From Clostridiaceae bacterium (GTDB lineage Bacteria; Bacillota; Clostridia; Saccharofermentanales; Fastidiosipilaceae), in assembly GCA_012520525.1 (NCBI GenBank), contig JAAYOA010000061.1:1-47147 (forward strand): 47,147 nucleotides of DNA, written 5' to 3'. The notes beneath the pieces were generated by a model that saw only the letters and a program-made list of their open reading frames with translations, was not told where the DNA came from and did not search any database. This document shows positions 1 through 9,944 of the stretch, one piece after another; position 1 is the stretch's first letter, and every line of letters starts with the position of its first letter. Both the position numbers and the translations under genes were made by a program.

Positions 1-936
1 AAGCTCGGTGCAACGATAAATTTAGATGATATTTCTCACATCGATTATCTTAAAAACTTAATTGGCGAACTACCGAAACGTATGAGCTGTCGCTTTAATC
101 CGGGAGGCATCTTTCAGGTCTCGAATGACATCATGGATAATCCTGGTGAAGCAAAATATGGTTTTACGAGACAACAGATGACACAGGGATTCAAAAAGCT
201 CAAAGCCTATGGCGTGGAGTCTTTCGGAATTCATGCATTTTTGGTAAGCAATGCGGTAACAGACGACTATTATCCCCAGCTGGCTTCCTTGCTATTTAAA
301 ATGGCGGTTGAATTGACAGAAGAGACAGGGGCACGTATTGATTTTATCAATTTGTCAGGAGGGATCGGTATTCCCTATAACCCAAATCAAGAACGAGCCA
401 ATATTTATACAATCGGCGAAGGTGTCCGCCTCGCTTTTGAAAAGATTTTGGTGCCGGCTGGACTAGGACATATCGCTATTTACACAGAGCTTGGTCGCTT
501 TATGTTAGGACCCAATGGTTGTCTCGTCGCTAAGGTACTTCATATTAAAGATACATATAAAAAATATGTAGGTCTGGACGCATGCGCGGCAAATCTAATG
601 CGCCCTGCCATGTATGGTGCATATCACCACATCACGGTAATGGGTAAAGAGGATGAACAATATGACCACATCTATGATATAACCGGCGGACTCTGTGAAA
701 ATAACGATAAATTTGCCATTGATCGCAGGCTTCCACTAATTGAACGCGGTGATCTTATAGTGATTCACGACACCGGAGCTCACGGGTTCTCAATGGGTTA
801 TAACTACAATGGTAAGCTGAGGTCGGCAGAGCTTTTGCTTAAACCGGATGGCAGTGTGGAGTTGATTAGACGAGCCGAGACGCCGGCGGATTACTTTGCT
901 ACATTTGATTTTATGGATCGCTTTAAAGACATATAA
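1..936 (+). CDS. lysA: Diaminopimelate decarboxylase, 5'-truncated by window edge
   Basis: Frame 1 is open from base 1 (KLGATINLDDISHIDYLKNLIGELPKRMSCRFNPGG...). Motifs FINLSGGIGIPY, GGLCENNDKFA and HDTGAHGFSMGYNYNGKLRSAE are typical of PLP-dependent DAP decarboxylase. Confidence 0.9.
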   Translation, partial: KLGATINLDDISHIDYLKNLIGELPKRMSCRFNPGGIFQVSNDIMDNPGEAKYGFTRQQMTQGFKKLKAYGVESFGIHAFLVSNAVTDDYYPQLASLLFKMAVELTEETGARIDFINLSGGIGIPYNPNQERANIYTIGEGVRLAFEKILVPAGLGHIAIYTELGRFMLGPNGCLVAKVLHIKDTYKKYVGLDACAANLMRPAMYGAYHHITVMGKEDEQYDHIYDITGGLCENNDKFAIDRRLPLIERGDLIVIHDTGAHGFSMGYNYNGKLRSAELLLKPDGSVELIRRAETPADYFATFDFMDRFKDI

Positions 937-965
937 TTGATTGTAAATATATTGTGGAGGTTGAT

Positions 966-1703
966 ATGAAAGGTTTAGTGTTGGCCGCGGGTTATGCAAC
1001 TCGGCTTTATCCCCTTACTAAAAATAAGGCAAAGGCATTGTTGCCGATTAAGGGACAACCAATTCTAGACTATATTGTCGATGAGATGTGGACTATGCCA
1101 GATTTGGAGCAAATTATTATTGTTTCTAATCATCGCTTTGCTAAAGATTTTGAGGCGTGGCGTCAGACGAGACCCGGAGAAGATATCGTAGTGATAGATG
1201 ACGGTACGACTAGTGACGATGACAAGTTGGGCGCGATCGGTGATATGCAGTACGTAATCGACAAGCTGAAAATCGACGATGATTTCTTTGTGATTGCCGG
1301 CGATACTCTGTTTACATATAAACTAAAGGATGCCTGGGAGGCTTTCCGCGAAACAAATGATGATATGATTTTAGCATGTGAAATGCCTGAAGGAGAAGAT
1401 TTAACTCGTTTTGCCATTGCCACTGTGAATGATCAAGGTGTAATTACGTCTTTGGAGGAAAAACCTGCCGAGCCAAAGTCAAATCTCGCTGTATTTGCGA
1501 CATATTTTTACCGCCGGGATACCTTGCCTCTGATTAAAACATATTTAGATGAAGGTAATTCACCAGATGCGCCGGGAAATTTTCCAGCTTGGCTTTATAC
1601 GCGAAAAACAGTGAAGCTCTATCAATTTACAGGTAACTGTGTAGATATTGGTACGCCAGAAGCCTATGCAGCAGTGAATGAAACATGGCCTGATGTAAAG
1701 TAA
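966..1703 (+). CDS. NTP-transferase family sugar-phosphate nucleotidyltransferase
   Basis: MKGLVLAAGYATRLYPLTKNKAKALLPIKGQPILDY signature. ATG at 966 follows the SD 'tggagg'; the ORF-track start at 954 is a GTG overlapping that SD. Confidence 0.85.
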   Translation: MKGLVLAAGYATRLYPLTKNKAKALLPIKGQPILDYIVDEMWTMPDLEQIIIVSNHRFAKDFEAWRQTRPGEDIVVIDDGTTSDDDKLGAIGDMQYVIDKLKIDDDFFVIAGDTLFTYKLKDAWEAFRETNDDMILACEMPEGEDLTRFAIATVNDQGVITSLEEKPAEPKSNLAVFATYFYRRDTLPLIKTYLDEGNSPDAPGNFPAWLYTRKTVKLYQFTGNCVDIGTPEAYAAVNETWPDVK

Positions 1704-1787
1704 TGGGTATGGGGTTGCAAGATGACCATTAAAAATTGATATGGTCAAAAGTTCGTCTATGTAGCCCAATATATAAAACGTATAAAT

Positions 1788-1837
1788 GCCCGCTTACAGT
1801 TTTAGCCTTAATAGGTATAGCTGTTTGCGGGCTTTAT
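1788..1837 (+). terminator. Intrinsic terminator, possibly bidirectional between convergent genes
   Basis: GCCCGCttACAG ... CTGTttGCGGGC hairpin followed by TTTATTATTT. Confidence 0.7.
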
Positions 1838-1907
1838 TATTTCTAAATTTAAATATTTTAATATTTTAGCCTGATTATAGTTTTTAAAGCAATTTAGATC
1901 CTTTGAT

Positions 1908-3494
1908 CTATTGTTGGATTTTATAAAAGCAAAATCCACGATTTAAGTGCAGGTTGTATGACCATTTTACTCCAACCGGCAGCTGAGAAATTTGATATGC
2001 TGTCTGGATCAGTTCGGCAAATTGTGTTTGCTCTAATTCAAAATCAATGAGAAATTCTATGAGATAAGGGGGGGCGCTACTGGGATGCTGTAGGGTGTAT
2101 ACCAATACATTTTGCAACTGTTCTGGTGTTTCAACGTAGAGTCCGTTTGCTGTATAGTAATCTATATAGTCCGTAGATGCTGCAGGCTGGAATGTTTCGC
2201 TGGTCTGGTGGTCCACCTCAAAAAATTGATCTGAACAGAGAAACCAAGTATGTTGAACTTCGGGAAAGTCAAATAGTCCTTCCTGGTCGTCCCAAGTGAC
2301 ATCCACGTTATACCATTGACCATAAAGCATTACTTTGTTCCAAGCGTGCATTTCCTCATGCTCACTGCGATCTCTAGCAGTTCCGCTTACAATCCTACTT
2401 TCAAATCCAAGACGTCTGACAATCATATCAAAGGCTTGGCTATATCCCACACACATTGATTTGCCATGGATGAGACAACCAAAGGCATTATTGTTGTTTA
2501 CGTAGTCAAGATCAGCTTCTCCGTTGTCGTAATAGGTTGTTAAGATAATAAAATCATGGGCAAGACGCAGTCTGGCGTAATCATTTTCAGTGACAGCGGC
2601 AATGGCGTCGGCAATGGCATCGGCACGGCGGCTCAACTCTAAATAATCAGCCTGTCTTTTTTCTGGTTCATCATAGCCAGGTCTAATACCGCTCTGTAGA
2701 ACAAAATGAGTAAATCGGATGCCTTCTGTGGTGTCTTCATAATTATATTTATAGGTAAATCCCCGTTGTTCCTGACCAGCAGAATCGGTAAATTGCTGCG
2801 CTTCGATAAAAAAGAGACGGGGGTCAGTCAGTTTCAATTCTTTGAGCCAACGGTTGATTGTTTTCGTTCCCGATTCAATATCGGAAAAATAAATATCGCC
2901 GATCACATTGTCGAGAACAATTTCGGTTTTTCCGTCTAAAAGACCAGCCAAAATAGTTGACTTAATGGTCTCTTCGGCATTCATTTCAGTCTCATTGGAG
3001 TAACCCAAGACGTCGCTGTTTAATTCTCTAACGCCCAGAGAACCATATCGTTCTAAGACTGGAGGACCTGGTTGTTCAGGCATGAGCATGCCTGCTATGT
3101 TTGCAACAAGGGATTCTAGAATTTCCTCATCACGAGTGGACCAAATTTTTATCTTTTCGGCAGTACTATGATCCCCGTCGATCAAATGTCCAGGTTGCAG
3201 CTTGACACAGCTTGCACCAATTTCATTGGTATCAGAATCAGCCAAAAGTGAAGGGTCGGTTGACATATCATCCGTCCCTTCGATGCAGCTCGTTTGGTCT
3301 GATTGAGATTCTGATGAAGCGTTTTCAACATTTTCAGCAATCCCATAAGTCTCATGAGCCTCCGTCTGAGAGCGCCCATTATTTAATAATTCTGCTGTTT
3401 TATACTGTCTCCAAACTCCATAAATAAGTAAGAGACCTCCCGAAATAAAGATCAGCACAAGAACAATAGCACCAAATCTACGCTTGCCACTCAT
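1908..3494 (-). CDS. Membrane-anchored transglutaminase-like (cysteine protease fold) protein
   Basis: N-terminal hydrophobic segment (FGAIVLVLIFISGGLLLIYG). C-terminal transglutaminase core GKSMCVGYSQAFDMIVRRLGFESRIVSGTA...HAWNKVMLYGQWYNVDVTWDD with Cys/His/Asp triad. Confidence 0.85.
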   Translation of the reverse strand: MSGKRRFGAIVLVLIFISGGLLLIYGVWRQYKTAELLNNGRSQTEAHETYGIAENVENASSESQSDQTSCIEGTDDMSTDPSLLADSDTNEIGASCVKLQPGHLIDGDHSTAEKIKIWSTRDEEILESLVANIAGMLMPEQPGPPVLERYGSLGVRELNSDVLGYSNETEMNAEETIKSTILAGLLDGKTEIVLDNVIGDIYFSDIESGTKTINRWLKELKLTDPRLFFIEAQQFTDSAGQEQRGFTYKYNYEDTTEGIRFTHFVLQSGIRPGYDEPEKRQADYLELSRRADAIADAIAAVTENDYARLRLAHDFIILTTYYDNGEADLDYVNNNNAFGCLIHGKSMCVGYSQAFDMIVRRLGFESRIVSGTARDRSEHEEMHAWNKVMLYGQWYNVDVTWDDQEGLFDFPEVQHTWFLCSDQFFEVDHQTSETFQPAASTDYIDYYTANGLYVETPEQLQNVLVYTLQHPSSAPPYLIEFLIDFELEQTQFAELIQTAYQISQLPVGVKWSYNLHLNRGFCFYKIQQ

Positions 3495-4378
3495 ATGTTC
3501 ATGTCCTGGCGATGAAACCGTCGCTCCATTTCCTCCGGCGTCGTGGAAGCGAGAAAATTCTCCAGTCGCTCAATGGTTTCTTGCTGTTCGTCCGGAACTT
3601 CCGCATTAATATTTAAAGCATTTGAAACATGATAGGAGTTGACTAGTAATTTACTTTTGGGTTTTAGTTCTTTAAATAGCGTTAACAATTCTTCAATGCG
3701 CTCGTATTCACCTGCCTCTACATAAGTACCTTCCCGTCGTGCCTGACCCAACGGAGTATCTTCCATTATGACGAGTGAATTACAGTAGAGTACGCGAGCG
3801 TGGATCTGGTTCATTAAGGCAGCAGTATGTTTAGCGTTTTCGATACCTTTGCCATGCCCTGCTAAACCGGTCATTATAATGACACCGTAAGTTATGCCGG
3901 CTGCGGTAAGTCGGTTTAATTGAGTCACGGCTTCGGCCGCGGTGGAGCCTTTACAGAGATAGGTTAATAATTCGTCCCAACCGGTTTCCAGACCGAGATA
4001 CAGTTGATTGATACCCCGTGCTCGCAAGGCTTTTAGATCTTCATCACTTTTATTAATAATATTTTTTACCGAAGCATACATTGTAATTGTTTTAACTTGC
4101 GGCATAAATTCTTCGATGTCGTCACAAATATCGTGTAATTTTGGAGCGGAAAGAACGAAGGGATCACCGCCCACTAGATAGATTCGTGTGGCATGCGGAT
4201 AATATTTTTGGAATTCACTCAAATATACACGGATCCTCTCCCTCGGATAAACTTTAAAAGGTACACCTCGGTACATATTACAGAAACTGCATTTGTTGTG
4301 GCTGCAGCCAGCAGTAACGGGGAGTAAGGGTGAAGTAGCTTCTCTAGGGGGACGGTAAACAACGGTATCATACATCAT
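3491..4378 (-). CDS. Radical SAM protein
   Basis: TAGCSHNKCSFCNMY cluster motif, YLVGGDPF, NQLYLGLETGWDELL. Overlaps the downstream transglutaminase gene by 4 bp. Confidence 0.88.
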   Translation of the reverse strand: MMYDTVVYRPPREATSPLLPVTAGCSHNKCSFCNMYRGVPFKVYPRERIRVYLSEFQKYYPHATRIYLVGGDPFVLSAPKLHDICDDIEEFMPQVKTITMYASVKNIINKSDEDLKALRARGINQLYLGLETGWDELLTYLCKGSTAAEAVTQLNRLTAAGITYGVIIMTGLAGHGKGIENAKHTAALMNQIHARVLYCNSLVIMEDTPLGQARREGTYVEAGEYERIEELLTLFKELKPKSKLLVNSYHVSNALNINAEVPDEQQETIERLENFLASTTPEEMERRFHRQDMNI

Positions 4379-4470
4379 ATTTATTTCCTCTTGCTAATTA
4401 AATTTTGTTATTATACTAAATGATTTTCGATTTGTGTTTGTGCAGTTTTCGTGAAATACAAAGTATTATG

Positions 4471-5658
4471 TCAACTTTGTCCCTGGGTTGCAATGACGCC
4501 CCCACCTAAGACGTAGTCATCTTGGTAAAATACGATAGACTGTCCCCTGGTGATGGCCCGTACGGGTTCGTCAAATAAAACTTCTACAGTTCCATTATCG
4601 AGAGACCGGACTGTGCAAGGTGCTTCCTTATGACTATACCTTATTTTGGCAGTGCAGCGCAGAGTCGTGTTCAGGTTGGAGAGATAAATCCAATTGACAG
4701 AATGGGCAACTAGGTATCGCTGCATCAAGTCATCATTGTGACCGAGATAGACTGCTTTTGTTCTTGGGTCTTTATCTACGACATAGAGCGGCTCAGAGTA
4801 GGAAATACCCAATCCTCGTCTTTGTCCTATGGTGTAAGCTGAAAAGCCTTTGTGTGGTCCCATATCTTGACCATTTTTAAAAAGATAAAAGCGACCTGTT
4901 TCATCGGCGTGTCCAGTATATTTTTGAATAAATTCGTGGTATTTGCCGTTAGGAATAAAGCAGATGTCTTGGCTATCTGGTTTAGTAGCAAGCGGCAATT
5001 CTATTGCGACGGCAAGTTGACGAATCTCTTCTTTGCTAAATTCGCCACAGGGAAAACGCGTATGGGCGAGTTGTTCCTGTGTTAGGTTATAAAGAACATA
5101 GCTTTGGTCTTTTTCATGATCTCTTCCTTTAAGGAGCAGCCACCGCTTGAGGGTTGGATCATATAGTGTGCGGGCATAGTGTCCGGTCACTAAAACATCA
5201 AATCCTAATTCATTTCTTTTATCAAAAAAGGAGGCGAACTTGATCAGTCGGTTGCAATCTACGCAAGGGTTGGGCGTTGCACCCATTAGATAGGCGTTTA
5301 CAAAGCGGTCGACAACCTCCTTTTCAAAGTCTATAGTGTGATCAAGTACCATATGTTGACAACCTAAAATAGCCGCTGCGCGGGCTGCATCTTCGATGTC
5401 TTGAGGGCTACAGCAGGAGCGATCTGTCGATAAATCTAATTTTTCACTGCGTAGCTTTAATGTTGCGCCGATTGTTTCGTAGCCCTGTGCCACCATCAGA
5501 GCGACGGCCACTGTGCTGTCTACACCGCCACTCATTGCGACAAGGGCACGACCTTTACTAGCAGGTACGTGGCGATACATTCTATATGCTGCAATTGTCG
5601 ATTGAATTACAGTTGACCGTTCATTTATATCTACATTTTGCACTAATGAATTCTCCAA
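4471..5658 (-). CDS. mnmA: tRNA-specific 2-thiouridylase MnmA
   Basis: AMSGGVDSTVAVALM PP-loop, TPNPCVDCNRLIKF, VTGHYAR, KPDSQDICFIP, GQRRGLGI. N-terminal start uncertain. Confidence 0.95.
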   Translation of the reverse strand: MENSLVQNVDINERSTVIQSTIAAYRMYRHVPASKGRALVAMSGGVDSTVAVALMVAQGYETIGATLKLRSEKLDLSTDRSCCSPQDIEDAARAAAILGCQHMVLDHTIDFEKEVVDRFVNAYLMGATPNPCVDCNRLIKFASFFDKRNELGFDVLVTGHYARTLYDPTLKRWLLLKGRDHEKDQSYVLYNLTQEQLAHTRFPCGEFSKEEIRQLAVAIELPLATKPDSQDICFIPNGKYHEFIQKYTGHADETGRFYLFKNGQDMGPHKGFSAYTIGQRRGLGISYSEPLYVVDKDPRTKAVYLGHNDDLMQRYLVAHSVNWIYLSNLNTTLRCTAKIRYSHKEAPCTVRSLDNGTVEVLFDEPVRAITRGQSIVFYQDDYVLGGGVIATQGQS

Positions 5659-5774
5659 TCTTATACACTATGATTGTTCTTGAACTATTGTATCAGCTGC
5701 TTATAAACTGTGATTGTAAGTAAAGTGTTAATTCCTAAGGGAATACAAAGAATAAAATATAGAGGCAATTAAAT

Positions 5775-6833
5775 TTGAATAATAATATGAGTGACAAATT
5801 ATCTCTAAAACGAAAAAATAATTTAATCAACGATGAAAATGAAGCGAGTAAAAAAGAATTTGTAACCGAAGGATTGGCTGATTCAACTTTCAAATCTACA
5901 CCAAATCTGTTGAAAAATCGGATTCAAAGGTGGCAAAATTTAATTCTAGTCAACTCGCCTGGTATGCGGATTATCAAAACAGCGATCGCTATTTTGATCT
6001 GTCTGCTCGTCAGCTATATGTTTGATATTAATACAGCGATGCAGTCATCGATTGCAGCGATCGTATGTCTTGGTCAAGATATAAGAAATACTTGGAGGGT
6101 TTCTAAGAATAGACTTATTGGTACATTAATAGCCGGTGTCTATGCTTATCTCTTTATTCTATTTTCTCTCGTTTTTTTAGAAATGACTCCTTTAACTATC
6201 GGTTATTTAATCATGACTGGAATTTTTGTTATTCCATTGATGTCATTTCTTGTGCGCATCAAAAAACCCGGCGGAGTGGTTATTGCAGCGATTGTCTTTA
6301 TTATTATTGCCCTCAGTGTGGAAGGACAAGCGGAAGACCCCTTGCTGTATGTTGCCATTCGTATACTACACACCTTGTTAGGTGTAGCTGCTGCTATGTT
6401 TGTCAACTGGTTCCCACCTCTTAATATGCTAGGTCGACATTTGAAGAAAGTGCAGTTACGAGCTGCTTTCCGTGCGGAAGAGTTGGATGCGATTATGAAA
6501 GAAGCGATGAATTACGACGACGAGGATCTGGATGTCATTGTACAAAAAAGTGATGGAACGATGGTGTCCCGCCGCAGAATAAAGCGCTCTAAGGTGACTT
6601 TCAAAGCCGATCAAGATGTCAGCTTCCTCGACCCCTACGACCCCATCGTCACATTGCCCGATGAAGTTCCCGCACCCGAGCCAGATCCTTATGATCCTCC
6701 CCAACAGAGTGATGCCCTTGACATATATGAAATTCAAACGGCTGATGACAACATTGATATCAAGTTAGTTGTCGAAGAGCCTACAGCAGATGAAATCAAA
6801 TCTGCGGAAAATGAATCTGACAAAACTGAATAA
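5775..6833 (+). CDS. Aromatic acid exporter family (ArAE/FUSC-like) membrane protein with acidic C-terminal tail
   Basis: N-terminal multi-TM region (IKTAIAILICLLVSYMFDINTAMQSSIAAIVCLGQDIRNTWRVSKNRLIGTLIAG) typical of the family; hydrophilic Asp/Pro-rich tail. Confidence 0.75.
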   Translation: MNNNMSDKLSLKRKNNLINDENEASKKEFVTEGLADSTFKSTPNLLKNRIQRWQNLILVNSPGMRIIKTAIAILICLLVSYMFDINTAMQSSIAAIVCLGQDIRNTWRVSKNRLIGTLIAGVYAYLFILFSLVFLEMTPLTIGYLIMTGIFVIPLMSFLVRIKKPGGVVIAAIVFIIIALSVEGQAEDPLLYVAIRILHTLLGVAAAMFVNWFPPLNMLGRHLKKVQLRAAFRAEELDAIMKEAMNYDDEDLDVIVQKSDGTMVSRRRIKRSKVTFKADQDVSFLDPYDPIVTLPDEVPAPEPDPYDPPQQSDALDIYEIQTADDNIDIKLVVEEPTADEIKSAENESDKTE

Positions 6834-6866
6834 CGTCCTAAAATGTGACTGTTTTTGGACGGAGCT
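6833..6866 (+). terminator. Candidate intrinsic terminator
   Basis: CGTCCTAAAA...TTTTTGGACG imperfect inverted repeat just after the stop codon. Confidence 0.35.
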
Positions 6867-6999
6867 TTAAAAACTAATTTACAACGTTAAAATTATTTGC
6901 AAAATTGATACTTTATGCGTTATTTTTGAATTTAACACTTAACGTTTTTTGAATAATGTATATATTTACAAAATAGAAAACATAAGGAGAGGGATCACT

Positions 7000-8289
7000 A
7001 TGGGAATGACTATGACACAAAAGATATTGGCTGCCCATGCTGGACTGGATGAAGTTAAGGCGGGTCAATTGATTGAGGCCGAACTTGATATGGTGATGGG
7101 CAATGATGTCACTACGCCGCCTGCTATCGATGTCTTTCGAAAATCAGGCAGAGACAAGGTATACGATCGCAAAAAAGTAGCCTTGGTACCGAGCCACTTT
7201 ACCCCAAATAAAGATATTAAATCTGCAGAACAAGCGCTGCGACTAAGAGCATTCGCTGAGGAGCAAGATTTATTTTATCGTTTTGAGCAGGGCAAAGAGA
7301 CCATGGGCATTGAACACGTCGTACTGCCAGAGAACGGCATGATTATGCCCGGTGACACCTTGATCGGTGCCGACTCCCATACTTGTACGGATGGTGCCTT
7401 AGGTGCCTTTTCCACGGGCGTTGGCAGCACTGATTTGGGGTGTGCGATGGCTACAGGTAAAGCATGGTTCAAAGTGCCCGGGGCTTTGAAGTTTCATTTA
7501 ACCGGTGAGTTGAAGGACCCTTGTACGGGTAAAGACTTAATTCTCTACATCATCAGTAAAATTGGCGTGGACGGTGCCTTATATCGCTCGATGGAATATT
7601 CCGGTCCAGGTGTTAAGACATTGAGTATGGCCGATCGCATGACGGTCTGCAATATGGCGATTGAAGCTGGCGGTAAAAATGGCATTTTCCCTGTCGATGA
7701 TATCACCTTGGAATATATCAAGCGGGTCGCTCCAGAACGCTATGAAGCAGGAGATTTTACTATTTATGAGGCAGACGAAGACGCAGAGTACGATGAAGTT
7801 TATGAAATCGATCTCAGCGAGATACCTCTTATGGTAGCTTTTCCTCACTTGCCCGAAAACGGTAGAGCGGTAGGCACGTTTGATCCCATCGAAATCGACC
7901 AAGTTGTAATTGGATCCTGTACTAACGGTCGCATCGATGATATGCGTCTGGCTGCTCGCTTCCTTAAAGGTCGCAAAGTAGCTTCCCATGTACGCTGTAT
8001 TATAATACCTGGTTCACAGAGGGTATGGAATCAATGCCTGAAAGAAGGACTGTTCGACATTTTCACCGCAGCCGAAGCGGTGATTAGCGCCCCGACCTGC
8101 GGACCTTGTCTAGGCGGGCACATGGGTGTTTTGGCGGCGGGTGAGCGCTGTGTAAGTACCACTAATCGCAATTTTGTTGGTCGTATGGGTCATCAGACTG
8201 CTGAAATATACTTGGCTGGTCCCCCAGTGGCTGCGAGTTCTGCAATCATGGGCAGAGTAGCCGGACCCGACGAACTGCCTGAACTTTAA
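7000..8289 (+). CDS. leuC: 3-isopropylmalate dehydratase large subunit
   Basis: [53 protein letters not shown] aconitase-family motifs. ATG 7000 follows SD 'aaggagaggg'; the ORF-track start at 6949 lies upstream of it. Confidence 0.95.
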   Translation: MGMTMTQKILAAHAGLDEVKAGQLIEAELDMVMGNDVTTPPAIDVFRKSGRDKVYDRKKVALVPSHFTPNKDIKSAEQALRLRAFAEEQDLFYRFEQGKETMGIEHVVLPENGMIMPGDTLIGADSHTCTDGALGAFSTGVGSTDLGCAMATGKAWFKVPGALKFHLTGELKDPCTGKDLILYIISKIGVDGALYRSMEYSGPGVKTLSMADRMTVCNMAIEAGGKNGIFPVDDITLEYIKRVAPERYEAGDFTIYEADEDAEYDEVYEIDLSEIPLMVAFPHLPENGRAVGTFDPIEIDQVVIGSCTNGRIDDMRLAARFLKGRKVASHVRCIIIPGSQRVWNQCLKEGLFDIFTAAEAVISAPTCGPCLGGHMGVLAAGERCVSTTNRNFVGRMGHQTAEIYLAGPPVAASSAIMGRVAGPDELPEL

Positions 8290-8415
8290 ACTGTTGCATA
8301 GCAAAACTATATCTTGTTACAAGCGACATTGTTTTTAAAGCAAGAGGACTATTATTAAGTAAAATATTAAACAGAAATTTGAGCAGAAAATAATAACCAA
8401 ATTGAGCGTCAAGGG

Positions 8416-8442
8416 TTGACATATTGAACGGTCCCTTACAAT
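8416..8442 (+). promoter_or_regulatory. Candidate sigma-A promoter upstream of leuD
   Basis: TTGACA (8416-8421), 15-bp spacer, TACAAT (8437-8442). Spacer is short, so low confidence. Confidence 0.3.
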
Positions 8443-8460
8443 AGAATTACATATATAAGC

Positions 8461-8500
8461 CCAGCAGGCAGTTTGTAGAACTGATTCACCTGTTCGCTGG
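8461..8500 (+). promoter_or_regulatory. Nested RNA hairpin in the leuD 5' leader
   Basis: CCAGC/GCTGG, AGG/CCT and CAGTT/AACTG arms nest around a TGTAG loop just upstream of the leuD SD. Confidence 0.45.
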
Positions 8501-8515
8501 CAAAGGAGTCACTAA

Positions 8516-8998
8516 ATGGATGCAAAAGGTAAAGTTTTTAAATATGGAGAAAATGTAGACACCGATGTCATTATTCCGGCCCGCTATCTCAACACCTCAG
8601 ATCCGGACCACCTGGCTGCCCACTGCATGGTTGACCTAGATCCTAGCTTTGTAGAAAGGGTGAAACCAGGCGATATCATCGTTGCCGGCAGAAACTTTGG
8701 TTGTGGTTCATCTCGAGAGCACGCACCCGTGGCAATCAAAGCGGCTGGAGTCAGCTGTGTCATAGCCCCTTCGTTTGCCCGTATATTTTATCGCAATTCG
8801 ATCAATATGGGGTTGCCGATCCTAGAGTGTGCTGAGGCTGCGGAAGGGATTGAGGATGGCGACGAAGTCGAAGTGGATTTTTCTAGCGGCATGATACACA
8901 ATATCACTAAGGATGAGACATATAAGGCTCAAGCCTTCCCTGAATTCATCCAGAAAATTATTGCGAGCAATGGTTTGATCGGTTATATTACAAAATAA
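8516..8998 (+). CDS. leuD: 3-isopropylmalate dehydratase small subunit
   Basis: [65 protein letters not shown]. Confidence 0.96.
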   Translation: MDAKGKVFKYGENVDTDVIIPARYLNTSDPDHLAAHCMVDLDPSFVERVKPGDIIVAGRNFGCGSSREHAPVAIKAAGVSCVIAPSFARIFYRNSINMGLPILECAEAAEGIEDGDEVEVDFSSGMIHNITKDETYKAQAFPEFIQKIIASNGLIGYITK

Positions 8999-9043
8999 TT
9001 AGAGCTTGTGTTATAGCTCGAAGTACCTAATAATTGATGCTTA

Positions 9044-9086
9044 AACGACTGTACTGTGGTTAATAGACTAGTACAGTCGTTTTTTA
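9044..9086 (+). terminator. Rho-independent terminator after leuD
   Basis: ACGACTGTACT (9045-9055) / AGTACAGTCGT (9070-9080) followed by TTTTTT. Confidence 0.9.
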
Positions 9087-9210
9087 TATCATTATTAAAT
9101 CCAAGAAGTCACTTTAATGATTCTTATAAAATTTGCTGTGGCGGAACATAATGATAATAATTCATTTTATTTTATTTTTTGCAATCTTATCATCTATTTC
9201 CCTGTATTTC

Positions 9211-9252
9211 GTTGACGAGTCAACTAATATAAGTTAATATCTCGTATATTAA
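9211..9252 (+). promoter_or_regulatory. Promoter plus candidate operator of the marR-family gene
   Basis: TTGACG (9212-9217), 17 bp, TAATAT (9235-9240). Palindrome GTTGAC-GA-GTCAAC (9211-9224) overlaps the -35; TTAATAT-CTCGT-ATATTAA (9234-9252) overlaps the -10. Confidence 0.55.
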
Positions 9253-9280
9253 ATTAATGGTGTGATACAAGGTATGACAA

Positions 9281-9739
9281 ATGAAACCATATAAATCGTT
9301 TATAAGGTCAATTTTAAAAATACAGAGAACCTGCCAGTTGTACATCTATCCAAGAATAGCGAAGTTCGGTGTCGGCAGAGGACAGTGGTATTTTTTGAAC
9401 CGTCTGCTTTTTGAAAACGACGGACTTAATCAGGAAACTTTGTCTGAGGAAATGGTCGTTGATAAAGCTCACACAACCAGGGCCATCAGAAATTTAGAAG
9501 AAAACGGTTTTGTTTGTTGTCAAAAAGATGAAATTGACGGTCGCAAAAAGAAGGTTTTTGTGACGGAGAAGTCCAGAGAAATAGAGTCCGATTATCATCA
9601 AATTTTTAAAGACTTGAATGCCATCTTGGTTAAAGACTTTAGCGGTGAAGAAAAAGAAGCTTTACGTAATTATCTTCATCGGATGATGAATAATATTCAA
9701 GAATTTATTGATGAATCGGAACGTACTTCGGGACACTGA
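9281..9739 (+). CDS. MarR family transcriptional regulator
   Basis: Winged-helix pattern LSEEMVVDKAHTTRAIRNLEENGFVCCQKDEIDGRKKKVFVTEKSREIE. Confidence 0.88.
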   Translation: MKPYKSFIRSILKIQRTCQLYIYPRIAKFGVGRGQWYFLNRLLFENDGLNQETLSEEMVVDKAHTTRAIRNLEENGFVCCQKDEIDGRKKKVFVTEKSREIESDYHQIFKDLNAILVKDFSGEEKEALRNYLHRMMNNIQEFIDESERTSGH

Positions 9740-9761
9740 TTTGGTTGAAAATTTAATATTC

Positions 9762-9910
9762 CTGGGTTGCTATGAATTAAAAGAGAATGCGGTGAAAATC
9801 CGCAACAGCCCCGCTACTGTAATCATCGTCAAGCTATGCGCCACAATGTCACTGGTCATTCTGGGAAGACGGCGTGTAGAGATGTAAGTCAGGAGACCTG
9901 CCTAGGAGTT
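9762..9910 (+). ncRNA. Cobalamin riboswitch (aptamer)
   Basis: Conserved GAATGCGGTGAAAATCCGCAACAGCCCCGCTACTGT core, GGGAAGACGG, and the AAGTCAGGAGACCTGCC box. Confidence 0.95.
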
Positions 9911-9944
9911 TGTAAATCATTTTTCGAGGGAAAGGTGGCTTAGT

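Noticed and set aside
1163-1423. Antisense ORFs such as 1163-1423(-), 7579-7989(-), 15613-16098(-), 24442-24780(-), 25081-25500(-), 27300-27602(-)
   Set aside because: They lie opposite strongly supported conserved genes and encode no recognisable protein features; typical shadow ORFs.
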